Assembly: GCA_016212665.1 (NCBI GenBank)
Contig: JACREZ010000045.1
Coordinates: 1 to 64,000, forward strand
Direction of reading: 5' to 3'
Source: Ignavibacteriota bacterium
GTDB lineage: Bacteria > Bacteroidota > Ignavibacteria > UBA10030 > SZUA-254
Length of the DNA: 64,000 nt
Part shown: piece after piece, positions 36,252 through 45,911 of the stretch
Layout: each line of letters begins with the position of its first letter
How positions within the stretch are numbered: the stretch's first letter is position 1
Made by a program: the position numbers and the translations under genes
The notes under the pieces: model-generated
Told to the model about the DNA's origin: nothing
Seen by the model: the letters and a program-made list of their open reading frames with translations, nothing else
Databases searched by the model: none

Positions 36252-37847
36252 TTAACACTCATACTCAGTCTTCGACCGTGACTCAACTTTCGTAGGATAC
36301 TTTCCGCTGAAGCACGCCGTACAATACGTTTCACCATTATTATGCGGAACGGTTTCGAGCAATTTTTCTAACGAAAGATAACCGAGACTATCAACGCCAA
36401 GATACTTTCCAATCTCATCCACATTTCCATCAAACACATTTGCAATCAATTCTTCCGAACTCGGAAAATCCATTCCATAGAAACAAGGATAATGTATCGG
36501 CGGCGAAGAAATTCTGAAATGAATCGCTTTCGCCCCCGCTTCACGAATCAACTCAACCAATTGTTTTGAAGTTGTCCCCCGCACAATCGAGTCATCAACA
36601 ATAACGACTTCCTTATCCTTCAATACACCTTTTACGGTGTTGAATTTCATTTTCACTTTTATGTCGCGCACTTCCTGTTCCGGCTGAATAAACGTTCTGC
36701 CGACATAGTGACTTCGTATCAACCCGATTTCGTATTTCGTTTTCTGTCCGTTCTTCTCATTTTCAGAAGCGAAACCGAGCGTTGCCGTGTTGCTCGAATC
36801 GGGAACGTTAATAACAATAACCTTCTCCGTTTCCTTAGGCTCAACCGGATGTTCCTGCGCAAGCGCTTTCCCCAATCTGCGGCGAACCCGGTTTACACTC
36901 TCTCCAAAGATTTTACTATCAGGACGCGAAAAATAAATATACTCGAAAATACAATGGTGTGGCTGTGCAACAGTTGTGTTCAACTTGTACGATTTTGGTT
37001 GACCGGTTCTCAACACTTCCTCATCAAACACCAGCACTTCACCTGCCTGCACATCACCGATATATTCCGCATTGATAATATCGAAAGCACACGTTTCGGA
37101 AGCAACGACGAACGCCCCATCAAGTTTCCCGACAGCAAGCGGTCGCCAACCGTACGGGTCACGCGCCGCAATCAATTTATCATCCGTCAGAATCACCAAC
37201 GAAAACGCACCTTCGACCTGATTCAACGCATCAACAATTTGTTTCACTTGGTCTTGCTCTTTGCTTTTTGCAATGAGATGAAGAATGATTTCCGTGTCCG
37301 ATGTCGTTTGGAAAATTGTCCCTTCATCCTGCAACCGCTTGCGAAGCGAATGGAAGTTTGTGAGATTTCCGTTGTGTGCAATCCCGACATTTCCTCCCCG
37401 ATAGTTCACCGTGATTGGCTGAACATTCACCTTGCTATCCGATGCGCCTGTGGTTGAGTAACGATTATGTCCGATTGCCGACTCCCCTTTCAACACATCG
37501 GCAAAGATTTTATCATCCCGAAATACATCGTTCACAAGTCCGAAATCTTTGTGGAAATTAAAACGATACTTCTTTGTCGAAGCATCAAATTCTGAGGTGA
37601 CAATTCCCGACCCTTCCTGCCCTCGATGTTGAAGCGCATGCAATCCGTAATACGTCATGTGCGATGCCTGCGGATGCCGGTAAATTCCGAAAATTCCGCA
37701 ATGGTCGTGGGGTTTATCGTGTAAAAGGGTATACCCGCCGTAGCCTTCGCGTAGGGGAACTTGCTCGTTGGAGTCCTCGCGTAGGTGGGCTTGTCTGCCG
37801 TAGCCTTGGCGAAGGCGGAGTTGGTCTAAATCAATTTCGTAAAACAT
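36252..37847 (-). CDS. purF: amidophosphoribosyltransferase
   Basis: PurF (531 residues) starts purine synthesis by transferring glutamine ammonia to PRPP. The catalytic Cys would be Cys50 in DHCGIFGIY, exposed after removal of a propeptide. The PRPP loop is VVIVDDSIVRGTTS. Four Cys in HHCIFEYIYF, YPCFYGMDFP and YCTACF match the iron-sulfur type known from Bacillus. The 49-residue leader is much longer than usual and contains the repeats LRQGYG and LREGYGG, encoded by an inserted repeat element (37735-37825). The 3' region overlaps no other gene. Confidence 0.93.
   Translation of the reverse strand: MFYEIDLDQLRLRQGYGRQAHLREDSNEQVPLREGYGGYTLLHDKPHDHCGIFGIYRHPQASHMTYYGLHALQHRGQEGSGIVTSEFDASTKKYRFNFHKDFGLVNDVFRDDKIFADVLKGESAIGHNRYSTTGASDSKVNVQPITVNYRGGNVGIAHNGNLTNFHSLRKRLQDEGTIFQTTSDTEIILHLIAKSKEQDQVKQIVDALNQVEGAFSLVILTDDKLIAARDPYGWRPLAVGKLDGAFVVASETCAFDIINAEYIGDVQAGEVLVFDEEVLRTGQPKSYKLNTTVAQPHHCIFEYIYFSRPDSKIFGESVNRVRRRLGKALAQEHPVEPKETEKVIVINVPDSSNTATLGFASENEKNGQKTKYEIGLIRSHYVGRTFIQPEQEVRDIKVKMKFNTVKGVLKDKEVVIVDDSIVRGTTSKQLVELIREAGAKAIHFRISSPPIHYPCFYGMDFPSSEELIANVFDGNVDEIGKYLGVDSLGYLSLEKLLETVPHNNGETYCTACFSGKYPTKVESRSKTEYEC
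37735..37825. repeat. repeat element inserted in the 5' end of purF
   Basis: On the plus strand the stretch has GCCGTAGCCTTCGCGTAGG and GCCGTAGCCTTGGCGAAGGC as two related halves, and the block CGCGTAGG-N4-CTTG twice (from 37749 and 37778). It stays in the purF frame and codes for the peptide repeats LRQGYGRQ and LREGYGG. Related CCGCC-GGCGG hairpins occur at 45848-45860, 58727-58741 and 59011-59023. Confidence 0.65.
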
Positions 37848-38005
37848 CGGGAGAGAAATTAGGAAAAATCCACCACAACAAAAAACATTGGTGAGTCGAA
37901 TCTAAAAAGTATTGTTTGAGTATTATTGGCTCCATTTTCTGTTTGTATTCAAAATGATTCTGTGCGTGATTACATTTTTTAGAGCAGACTCATTTGCATA
38001 GAATG

Positions 38006-38037
38006 AAAAAAGCCGACTCTTTTTCAAAGAATCGGCT
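38006..38037 (-). terminator. intrinsic terminator after the M6 protease gene
   Basis: On the minus strand AGCCGA and TCGGCT close a stem with one mismatch and five more pairs, and it ends in a run of six T. It lies 29 nt after the stop codon of the large gene at 38066-42202. Confidence 0.85.
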
Positions 38038-38065
38038 CTCTTCCTATGAATGTGAATAAATGAAT

Positions 38066-41000
38066 TTATTTCGTGAGTAACATTTTCTTTACTTCACTAA
38101 AATGACCAGCAGAGAGACGATAAAAATAGACACCACTCGGAACTTCTGTAGCGTTCCATTGTACAGACTTGTAACCTGCCAATTGCATTTCATTCACTAA
38201 CGTTATTACCTCTTGTCCAAGTATGTTGAACACTTTCAAACTCACATTCGCATCTTCCGGTAAGTCGTAATTGATGAGAGTAACTGGGTTAAAGGGATTG
38301 GGCATGTTTTGCTGCAATGCAAATTGTGACGGCTTAGTGTCCCCTTCATCCAACTTCAGTGTTGTTGTATATGGGTCGCAAGGTTGCAATGCTTGTGTCT
38401 CGACTACTAAATTACCATTTGAGGATGTTATGGCACGACTCCCATTTCCTGACAATTCTAAACGTTCGTACCCTCGACCCGTATGAAGCCAATAACTGAT
38501 TCTATTTTCAGGGCGAATATTCCACGATAGAGTTATCGGGTCAGCCGCGTTACTAACTACAATTGGAATTATCGAACGACCATTGTTTGGGTTTACTGTC
38601 TCAATAAATTTATTCGACAAAAATTTAGCATGAAACTTATTTCCCGGTAACTGCGGTGGCATTTCATCATCTTTAATGAGCCCATATTTCATAGGTCTTT
38701 CCATATTACGCACAAACAGCGATTGGGTATTGCCCTGTGCATCACTTACGATTAGCTGGTCAAACTCAATTGCTGTCGCTGTTGGAGAACATGGGTCAGG
38801 AGGGGGCGGAGCCGACTCAGTTGTAAACTTCCATACACATGACCATGAACTTGTTCCATTTTCATTCGTAGCATTCACACGCCAATAATATCGTGTACTG
38901 TATGTTAATCCTGTGATTTGTTTTGAAGTCATTGTTAGACCTGATTGATTAAATTTCAATGGAGGAGAAAAACTGGAATTACTGGAAACTTGTAATTGAT
39001 AACTACTAGAACCAATGACACTATTCCAAATCAACGTCGGTGAAAGTGAAATATCTATAGAATTATCAGTAGGAGAATTTAGCCGAGGAGCGGCTGGTTC
39101 TCCGGCAGGGGAGGCAGGCGGAGGTTCACACACAATAACCGTTCCTCCTCCCGATGGTGTAGCATCAAGAATAATTCTTCCGGGTTGATTTACTTTTACC
39201 CAATATGCACCTCCGGCAGTTAACACATCTGTCATCTTATATCCATTTTCATATTTGAAAAATGATGAAGTAACAATCCCAGAAGGAACAGTTAAAATCG
39301 TAGAAGTAGAAATTGGTTTTGAAATAGACCCGATAAGATTCCATTGCGTCGCGCTGTTTTTAAATACGCTTACTCCTATAGAATCAATGGGGTTACCAAG
39401 GTAGGTCATAGTACGTGATGAAGGAAATCGAATCCAATATCCCTCACCGTTAACAAGTGGGTCGGCGGCAACATAATGAGCGGTAGAATCCCACTTCCAT
39501 GCTGGAGAAGTTGAGCCAGCCCAAACAATATCTTTCGTATAGCTTCCGGATAAAAAATTAGGAACGCTGCTCATGTTATAGTTAGTATTCATAAATGAAA
39601 GCACCGCGCTTTGTGATGCTTCCGCCGTGTTGCCATAATGTCCTTGGTTGATCCTAAAACCGTTTGGTGCAGGTTCCAGGTTGTATGCATCCGATGGGTC
39701 ACCAGCATCTACAGATGGTGAACCGAGTTGAAGATGAAAATCTCCAGTAGCGGAATTCACAAACATAGGATCGCGTTCAATATTTGTCGCCGGTGGAGTG
39801 TATGTAGCTGTGTCTTTGTTGTAAATGGTGTTATAGAGGAGTTGCCCTGAACCTTGTGGGGGATAGGTTCCTTCCAAAGTTTTATTATTCATGTATAAGA
39901 TATTATTTTTTACAGTATAAGAACGATTTGAAACGGTTTTAATAGCAACATTATAGTTTAAAAATGTGTTATTGGAAAATACAGTATATTGACCAAAATT
40001 TGAATTATTGTATATACCAACGTTGCCGTTTATAAATAAACAATTGTTGACGAAGGCACTACCTCCTGTAGTTATATGTATATCAGAAGAATCTGAAGAA
40101 GTAAAAGTAGAATAAGCAAATCGAGAATAAAAACCCTTGCACAATATAGCGGTACCATTATTAATAAAATTAGAATGTTTTATTTCAAGAAAACCGTCAT
40201 TACCTTCAATACCTATATCACAGTTGGTAAATGACAAGAACGAATATTTAAGAAGAGGACCAAAATGATACGTCAAATTGATCCCTTTTCTTGCATCATG
40301 AATTTCTGTATAATCAAGAAGGATAGGAGACACTCCTGTTAAAGATATACCACTCCAACTACCACGCGTTCCACTCATTGATTTGATAATAATATGTTGT
40401 GAATCATTTCCTTGAGAATATAATTCAGTGCTGTCTTCCATTATAAAACGGGGAAAGAATCTATTGTTGGAAGAAAAGATCAAATTTGTTCCAGGCGAAA
40501 GTGTAAGTGTATTATTTTTTTCAACAATTACATCCCCTTGAACTTGCATATAACCCGATAAAGTTGAATCAGATGATATTAAAATCGTTCCGCCTCCGTT
40601 TCTAATAGAAATAGTATCAATGCGTGTTGAGTAATCTGCTAAAGTTCTTATACCTTTCAATGAAATATTCGCGGAATATCCATTTCTAAGAACAGGAGAT
40701 GGAATATACAGATCACTAAAACTTTGGGTTCCCCCTTTTATTTTAGGATAAAAATCAGTTAGGAATTGTCCATCCGCAAGGTCATCTGCTTCTATCAAAT
40801 CGAACTTTTCAGCACTCTCACCACACAAAGTACCTAATGTTGGATGATTAGTTATTGATGAAAAATGATGCCAAATTAATAGTGTACCGGGTTGATTTGG
40901 AAATGTTGATGGTGGAGTCGGTACATAATAATCGAAACCTTCACGCAAACGAGTTTCAAAGATATAATGTTCACCTGGGCAACTTGGATCTTTGGGGGAA

Positions 41001-42202
41001 ATTTTATAAATGTTCGGACTACTATAATTGTAAGTTGCAACGAAGCTTACCGTGTCAGCAGTGATATCTATCGGTACCACCCAACCCATCTTTATTCTAT
41101 ACCACGGGGGCAACGATGCTGGACATTCTCCACGAGATAAAGGACCATTATCTAAGCCGTATGACATTAAATCGAAGGAGTATGAATCTTCAGGCTTATC
41201 TGCCATGTCTGGAAATCTGAAACCATGACCAATTTCGTGACAATGTGTTCCAATATGAGAGAACGAGGTGCTTGTAGATTTAGTCTGGCGTTCAGACATA
41301 ATATGTACTCGCGTTGAATCAGCGGGACCACCGAGAAAGGCTTGGGGCCACAACCAGTTGCTTCTTGTAAGCTGGGAATAAATGATTGCATAATTCCGGT
41401 ATGTTTGGGTTATCCAACCCGAATCTATCGCCTTTTGTTTCGCTTCATTCCACAAGTGTCTGTATCCCAAATATAAGTTATCGTAATATTCTACAGGCTG
41501 ATCCATTACTATCCATCGAGGTACTCCATTTGCATCCGCAGGATTAAGTACCTGACCTTGTATATCAAGATTTCCAACCGACATTTGCTCATAATAATCG
41601 CGTACACTTCCAAAAATTTGCTCGTGCTCAGGATGTATATTATTTCCCGCGGCACCTATCCAATAATTTCTTGAAAAGAATAAGCTATCAAAAGATGCCT
41701 TCTTATAACCAAAACGTAACAGAGAGTCATTTGTGTTGGTATAATGCTTTTGATTTGCAGGAGGGAATTCCACCAAAATCACACCCAATGTTCTTACAAT
41801 AGGGAAAGTGTTGCCTGACATGATTTCTTGATTTTGTCCCGCAAGGAACTCGAGTTCCTCGTTCGCGTCATCTCGCAGTTGTTCTAATTCAGTGATGCGT
41901 GACGCTGAGCGCTCCAGGTGATAGGAACTTGCCGGGGGAATATCAATTCCTACACGATAAATTGTTGGCGCAAACTCGCCGTAGGAGTCTAATGTAGCAT
42001 AGAAATACCAGTTGCTATCTCCTTGAACAAACCGGTAGCCCGAGTCTGTTTCGCACCAATGAAAAAACTCATCACCCCACATACGCCCCATGAATGTTAC
42101 TCCATTCGGCTGCATCCATTGCACCATTTTTGTGTCGAGTGGGGCGGAGTACATATTCATGCAGATGATAACCGTGAAAAATAATATTGTTAAATAACGC
42201 AT
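38066..42202 (-). CDS. secreted M6-type metalloprotease with type IX sorting domain
   Basis: This 1378-residue protein has a signal peptide, then a peptidase M6-like domain with the zinc motif HEIGH at 322-326 followed by DLMSYG. Residues about 530-880 resemble a right-handed beta-helix. Next comes a beta-rich domain (about 900-1040), a fibronectin type III-like domain (about 1050-1150, APRLNSPTDNSI...YYWRVNATN), and a C-terminal sorting domain with QQNMPNPFNPVTLINYDLP and PSGVYFYRL. It is probably a surface or released protease. It lies 10 nt after the next T9SS gene and has its own terminator. Confidence 0.9.
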   Translation of the reverse strand: MRYLTILFFTVIICMNMYSAPLDTKMVQWMQPNGVTFMGRMWGDEFFHWCETDSGYRFVQGDSNWYFYATLDSYGEFAPTIYRVGIDIPPASSYHLERSASRITELEQLRDDANEELEFLAGQNQEIMSGNTFPIVRTLGVILVEFPPANQKHYTNTNDSLLRFGYKKASFDSLFFSRNYWIGAAGNNIHPEHEQIFGSVRDYYEQMSVGNLDIQGQVLNPADANGVPRWIVMDQPVEYYDNLYLGYRHLWNEAKQKAIDSGWITQTYRNYAIIYSQLTRSNWLWPQAFLGGPADSTRVHIMSERQTKSTSTSFSHIGTHCHEIGHGFRFPDMADKPEDSYSFDLMSYGLDNGPLSRGECPASLPPWYRIKMGWVVPIDITADTVSFVATYNYSSPNIYKISPKDPSCPGEHYIFETRLREGFDYYVPTPPSTFPNQPGTLLIWHHFSSITNHPTLGTLCGESAEKFDLIEADDLADGQFLTDFYPKIKGGTQSFSDLYIPSPVLRNGYSANISLKGIRTLADYSTRIDTISIRNGGGTILISSDSTLSGYMQVQGDVIVEKNNTLTLSPGTNLIFSSNNRFFPRFIMEDSTELYSQGNDSQHIIIKSMSGTRGSWSGISLTGVSPILLDYTEIHDARKGINLTYHFGPLLKYSFLSFTNCDIGIEGNDGFLEIKHSNFINNGTAILCKGFYSRFAYSTFTSSDSSDIHITTGGSAFVNNCLFINGNVGIYNNSNFGQYTVFSNNTFLNYNVAIKTVSNRSYTVKNNILYMNNKTLEGTYPPQGSGQLLYNTIYNKDTATYTPPATNIERDPMFVNSATGDFHLQLGSPSVDAGDPSDAYNLEPAPNGFRINQGHYGNTAEASQSAVLSFMNTNYNMSSVPNFLSGSYTKDIVWAGSTSPAWKWDSTAHYVAADPLVNGEGYWIRFPSSRTMTYLGNPIDSIGVSVFKNSATQWNLIGSISKPISTSTILTVPSGIVTSSFFKYENGYKMTDVLTAGGAYWVKVNQPGRIILDATPSGGGTVIVCEPPPASPAGEPAAPRLNSPTDNSIDISLSPTLIWNSVIGSSSYQLQVSSNSSFSPPLKFNQSGLTMTSKQITGLTYSTRYYWRVNATNENGTSSWSCVWKFTTESAPPPPDPCSPTATAIEFDQLIVSDAQGNTQSLFVRNMERPMKYGLIKDDEMPPQLPGNKFHAKFLSNKFIETVNPNNGRSIIPIVVSNAADPITLSWNIRPENRISYWLHTGRGYERLELSGNGSRAITSSNGNLVVETQALQPCDPYTTTLKLDEGDTKPSQFALQQNMPNPFNPVTLINYDLPEDANVSLKVFNILGQEVITLVNEMQLAGYKSVQWNATEVPSGVYFYRLSAGHFSEVKKMLLTK

Positions 42203-42212
42203 ACAACGGCTC

Positions 42213-43856
42213 CTATTTTATTATTGTAAATGGCTTGGTTAGTGTTTCATGCTCTGTGATTAAGCGATAAAAATACGTTCCGCTAGGCAGTTCTTTTCCA
42301 ATAAATACAACTCTATGATTTCCTCGATATTGAAATTCATTAATCAGTACCTTGATTGATTGTCCAAGCGTGCTCAATAATTCTAACCGTACTTGAGAAT
42401 TGTTTTTTAACTGGTATTCAATCGTTGTAGAAGGATTGAATGGATTCGGATAATTTTGGTAGAGAATGTGAGTTTGGGGATAAGTATTAGAGGGGTTGTC
42501 GATAATCCCCGTTATAGTTTCACCTAGATTTCCGTTCCGGCTACATTGCTGAACTCGTATGGAAAAATCCGGTTGGTCAAAGCCTATGATGATAATACCT
42601 CCCCTGCTATCTGATATTGCATCAACATAACCTAGGTGACGATAACTTATTCCAATGTCATTATTTGACCAGAGAAATATTCCACTAGAATCCATTCTTT
42701 GGGCAAAAAGTGAGCCCCCATTTCTGCTATCAGAATTGAAATATATTTTTGAATCATCAAAACTCGAGATTATTTTTATAGTACCATTTTCACTACTATC
42801 GTACCCGCTTGTTTTTTTTCCGCCATTCTGAAAAACAAGTGTTCCATTTCCCCTTATTCTCTGAGAGTAACCTTTAACTCCTCCCTTTAACCAGGCAAAG
42901 GTAGCTCCCCCATCAGAGTTGGTTATAGAAGAATAAGTAAACCAGGAGATGCCCCCAGTGTCTGACAATACTATATAAGGAAAAGACCAAATATAGTTAC
43001 CCGATGAATCTACTTTTTGGGCAACAGCGAACGTGCCAACACCCTCTAAAAAATCTATACCTCCTATTATTAATTCTCCCTTTCCATTTCCAAGTAAACC
43101 TAATATTCCAAACCCTGCATCAATATCTTGCTCTCTCCACAAGATATTACCATTATCATTTACTCCCTTTAAGTGTGATCCATACGCAACTGCAAAAGAA
43201 GTAGCCGAAGTTTTTTCAACGAGCGGTGAGTATTGTGAGTTTTCAGCAATTATAATACCTGTGTCAGACCATACTCTCTCTCCCTGATTATTAATCCATT
43301 GCGCTTTTATCATTTCTAAGGTATCTTTCCAAGCCAAAAAACACCCTCCCGCTCCATCCGAAACAATAGAAATATATCCCTCTCCTTGATTATTTTCTGC
43401 CAGTGAAACACGCATTCCCTTTTCTCCCCACAACAAGTTTCCACTGCTATCAACCCGTTGCATGCGAATGCGCCAGTAGTTAAAGGTACGGTGTCCCGTG
43501 CTATCAACTATTCTAATTTCTATGCCGTCTTTGTATGCTATGATTACACCGTTTGAGCCATCGGAGACAAGAGTTGCCGTGCCGGTATTGGGCCACTCTC
43601 CAACGATAAGCCGTGAAGTATCCCATGCCATATATCCATATTGGTTAATTCGTTTTAATACAAGCTGGCGCGGATAGACAATATTCTTTTCGTATGTTAT
43701 GTATGCCCCGCCTGTACTATCACTACATATCTCAGGCAACAATCCATAACCGACAATAAGATTATTTGAAGGATCTTTTGACCATTGAGAAAAACTTTTC
43801 GTGGTTAAGAAAATTACCATAAAACACAGAACTTGCCACAGGGGATAAAAATTCAT
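42213..43856 (-). CDS. secreted protein with type IX sorting domain
   Basis: The ATG at 43856 gives about 547 residues with a signal peptide (MNFYPLWQVLCFMVIFLTTKSFSQ). The body has repeats of the type 'WGxxGxxI...SDGxGGxxxAW' and 'QRMDSSGxxLW', which may form a propeller; no known enzyme motif was seen. The tail with YQNYPNPFNPSTTIEYQL and SGTYFYRL is a type IX sorting domain. The open frame continues upstream to 44021, but that part is encoded by a repeat hairpin and is unlikely to be translated. Confidence 0.85.
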   Translation of the reverse strand: MNFYPLWQVLCFMVIFLTTKSFSQWSKDPSNNLIVGYGLLPEICSDSTGGAYITYEKNIVYPRQLVLKRINQYGYMAWDTSRLIVGEWPNTGTATLVSDGSNGVIIAYKDGIEIRIVDSTGHRTFNYWRIRMQRVDSSGNLLWGEKGMRVSLAENNQGEGYISIVSDGAGGCFLAWKDTLEMIKAQWINNQGERVWSDTGIIIAENSQYSPLVEKTSATSFAVAYGSHLKGVNDNGNILWREQDIDAGFGILGLLGNGKGELIIGGIDFLEGVGTFAVAQKVDSSGNYIWSFPYIVLSDTGGISWFTYSSITNSDGGATFAWLKGGVKGYSQRIRGNGTLVFQNGGKKTSGYDSSENGTIKIISSFDDSKIYFNSDSRNGGSLFAQRMDSSGIFLWSNNDIGISYRHLGYVDAISDSRGGIIIIGFDQPDFSIRVQQCSRNGNLGETITGIIDNPSNTYPQTHILYQNYPNPFNPSTTIEYQLKNNSQVRLELLSTLGQSIKVLINEFQYRGNHRVVFIGKELPSGTYFYRLITEHETLTKPFTIIK

Positions 43857-43975
43857 CAACATGTTCCTACATGCCATAAAGCAATTATTCAATATTTCCT
43901 TTTTACAAATAATATTTTTACTCATATAATCAACCCTAAAAAATCTTTCCATCATCCATTCACAAAATCCCTTTT

Positions 43976-44007
43976 GTCCCTCTCCCCCATAAAAAGGGGA
44001 GAGGGAC
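43976..44007. repeat. perfect 12-bp hairpin element
   Basis: GTCCCTCTCCCC and GGGGAGAGGGAC form a perfect 12-bp stem with an 8-nt loop. No T-run follows on either side. It lies 11 nt downstream of the stop of the gene at 44018-44731. A weaker relative is at 36064-36092, so this is a dispersed element and not simply a terminator. Confidence 0.6.
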
Positions 44008-44017
44008 AGGGTAATGG

Positions 44018-44731
44018 TCAAGCCGCCGGTGGCGGCGGTTCCGTCGGTTTACTTCTCGCCCCTCCAATATCCCGTATCACCCTCGCCGCATAATACGCGT
44101 TATAAAAATCCGGCTGACTTTCCATCAGGGTATTCACCATCTTATCAACATATTCGCTCAGGAAAACGCTTGCCTCCTTAAACTGTTGCTCCAGCGACTT
44201 CACCGCGCTCGTCACACTCGTCGAACCCGCCGCAACACCAGATTTCGCACCCCGGTAACTATTCAACTGCGCTTCAAGTGCCGCAACCACCTCATCGCTC
44301 ACTCCATGCTTCTTCGCAACGTCATCCGCTTTATACTCATTCCCCAACTTCAACATCGCATCCCCCTTCTCAATCAGATCCGCATCGCGCATCCTGTCCA
44401 AATCGCTCAGCACAAAATGCGCCTTCGCCTTCAACTCGATATTCTCCGTCTTAAAAGCAAACGCGCTCAACGCCGAAGACACCGCAAACATCGAACGCCC
44501 GAGTTGCAACTCGGCGCTCTCCTTCGTATCCGATCTCCCCTCCTTCGCCCCCTTTTTCGCCTGTACTGTTGCCGAAATCCCGTTCACCTTCAAGCGAAAA
44601 ATTTCCCGCGCTTCGCCCAACGGCACAAACGATGCATACAATGCTTGGTTATCATCCAAACACTTCAGCGTAACGCCATACATGTTGAATGTATTATTTT
44701 GTTCCTTTGTAAATACTGCTACGTTCCCCAT
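44018..44731 (-). CDS. uncharacterised helical protein with Pro-rich tail
   Basis: The 237-residue protein is not recognised. It has no signal peptide or membrane segment. Residues about 60-210 look helical and include LGRSMFAVSSALSAFAFKTENIELK and KAHFVLSDLDRMRDADLIEKG; the end is PTEPPPPAA. Similar helical proteins of unknown role are common in this bacterial group, as far as I recall. Its DNA looks more GC-rich at third positions than its neighbours, so transfer is possible. It stands beside the 21-nt array. Confidence 0.6.
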   Translation of the reverse strand: MGNVAVFTKEQNNTFNMYGVTLKCLDDNQALYASFVPLGEAREIFRLKVNGISATVQAKKGAKEGRSDTKESAELQLGRSMFAVSSALSAFAFKTENIELKAKAHFVLSDLDRMRDADLIEKGDAMLKLGNEYKADDVAKKHGVSDEVVAALEAQLNSYRGAKSGVAAGSTSVTSAVKSLEQQFKEASVFLSEYVDKMVNTLMESQPDFYNAYYAARVIRDIGGARSKPTEPPPPAA

Positions 44732-44937
44732 AGCAAACCTTTCAATACATTGTTAATGAAAAATTAATTAAAAACGATACCTACAAAACTCAAGAAAAAA
44801 TCCTAAAAAAATCTCCGCGTCTCCGCGCTGAACCCAAACTCCAACACTCCATTACTCCAACAATCCACCATTCCACCATATATACACATCATATCACATT
44901 TCGCACATCGCATATCTCATTTCCAGCCCATTTTCCA
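44732..44937. repeat. spacer with short-period words before the 21-nt array
   Basis: After an AT-rich part the spacer shows TCTCCGCGTCTCCGCG, ACTCCAACACTCCATTACTCC and CACATCATATCACATTTCGCAC-type words, each with a period of about 8-9 nt. No promoter, terminator or gene stood out. Confidence 0.5.
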
Positions 44938-45483
44938 CGATTGAACTCCCCCGTTTCTCAATTGAATACATCGGTTTTTCAATTGGAGACATCCGGTTTT
45001 CAATTGAAGACACCCGCTTTTCAATTGAAGAAGAGCGGATTTGAATTGAACCATCCGGCTTTTGAATTGAAGAAGTCTGGATTTGAGTTGAACCAACCGG
45101 CTTTTGAATTGAAGAAGACGGGATTTGAATTGAACCATCCGACGTTTGAATTGAAGAAGACGGGATTTGAATTGAACCATCCGGCTTTTCAATTGAAGAG
45201 AACGGGATCTGAATTGAACCCTCCGGTTTTTGAATTGAAGAGAACGGGATTTGAATTGAACCCTCCGGTTTTTCGATTGAACTCAATCGGTTTTGAATTG
45301 AAGTTCCAGATTTCTCAATTGAAGACACCCGGTTTTGGTTCGAACCAAACCCGTTGACAATTGAAGTGAGAGGAATTTGAATTGAAAGAAAAAAATATTG
45401 AAATGAACCAAACGGTAGTACGCTCGAACGCTCCCGTTGCCCAACCGAAGTGAATCTGTGATAAATTGAAGTGAAGCCGCTCT
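44938..45483. repeat. array of about 26 units of exactly 21 nt
   Basis: Nineteen well-kept units (44938-45336) and about seven decayed ones (45337-45483) follow each other without spacers. Each unit begins with GAATTGAA or CAATTGAA and most end in TTT. From the sixth unit two subtypes alternate, GAATTGAAGAAGACGGGATTT and GAATTGAACCATCCGGCTTTT with variants, giving a 42-nt higher order. As 21 is divisible by 3 and no unit carries a stop, three frames are open: a plus frame with FELKKTGFELNHP heptads (44941-45357) and two minus frames (44894-45667 with SSIQKPDGSIQIP heptads). No strand can be shown to be coding. Confidence 0.85.
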
Positions 45484-45911
45484 TCCCCGAAGAATCCTCA
45501 TTAGACTTCTTCACCGACCGGAACAACGCCCGACGAAGAATCTTAGAAAACGAAAAACACGTAGAACGGGAACAAACAGAAGTGAGCGTACTTATCCCCT
45601 CCCGGAAATTCTCCCAAGTCAAACTGCCAAACAAAAATCTAAAATGACATGCTAAGTGTAACAACATCCAACACTCCGCGCCACGTTCTCCAAAAGTTGA
45701 ACAAACTGTTATTTAACTGTGGCAAGTTTAAGAATAAAATTGAACAAAAGCAAGCAAAAAAAACAAAAAAAATCTGTTTTTTTCAAGATTCCCCCTACAC
45801 CCCCTCTCCCCGCACCCCCGCGTCATCTAAAAACTCATATCTGTACCCGCCGTAGGCGGGCGTTCATCTCAAATCTCAACTACTTATCTACTCACCTACT
45901 CACCTACTCAT
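45484..45911. other. spacer between the 21-nt array and nadB
   Basis: The minus-strand open frame that crosses the array continues here to 45667, without known domains. The rest is A-rich (45720-45790), then C-rich, then carries a CCCGCC-GTA-GGCGGG hairpin near 45847-45861, and ends with repeated CTACTCA-type words (45874-45928) that include a 21-nt block identical to 10451-10471. Confidence 0.45.

Noticed and set aside
36708-37457. 249-codon open frame antisense to purF
   Set aside because: The purF frame is certain; the antisense product is basic and without domain pattern.
43857-44021. N-terminal extension of the type IX substrate at 42213
   Set aside because: The extension is encoded by a hairpin repeat and precedes a normal signal peptide.
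44186-44767. 193-codon Arg/His-rich frame antisense to the helical protein gene
   Set aside because: Composition is that of a shadow frame over a biased gene; the opposite frame reads as a normal soluble protein.
44938-45483. 21-nt array as a CRISPR array
   Set aside because: Units follow each other without unique spacers, and no cas genes are near.
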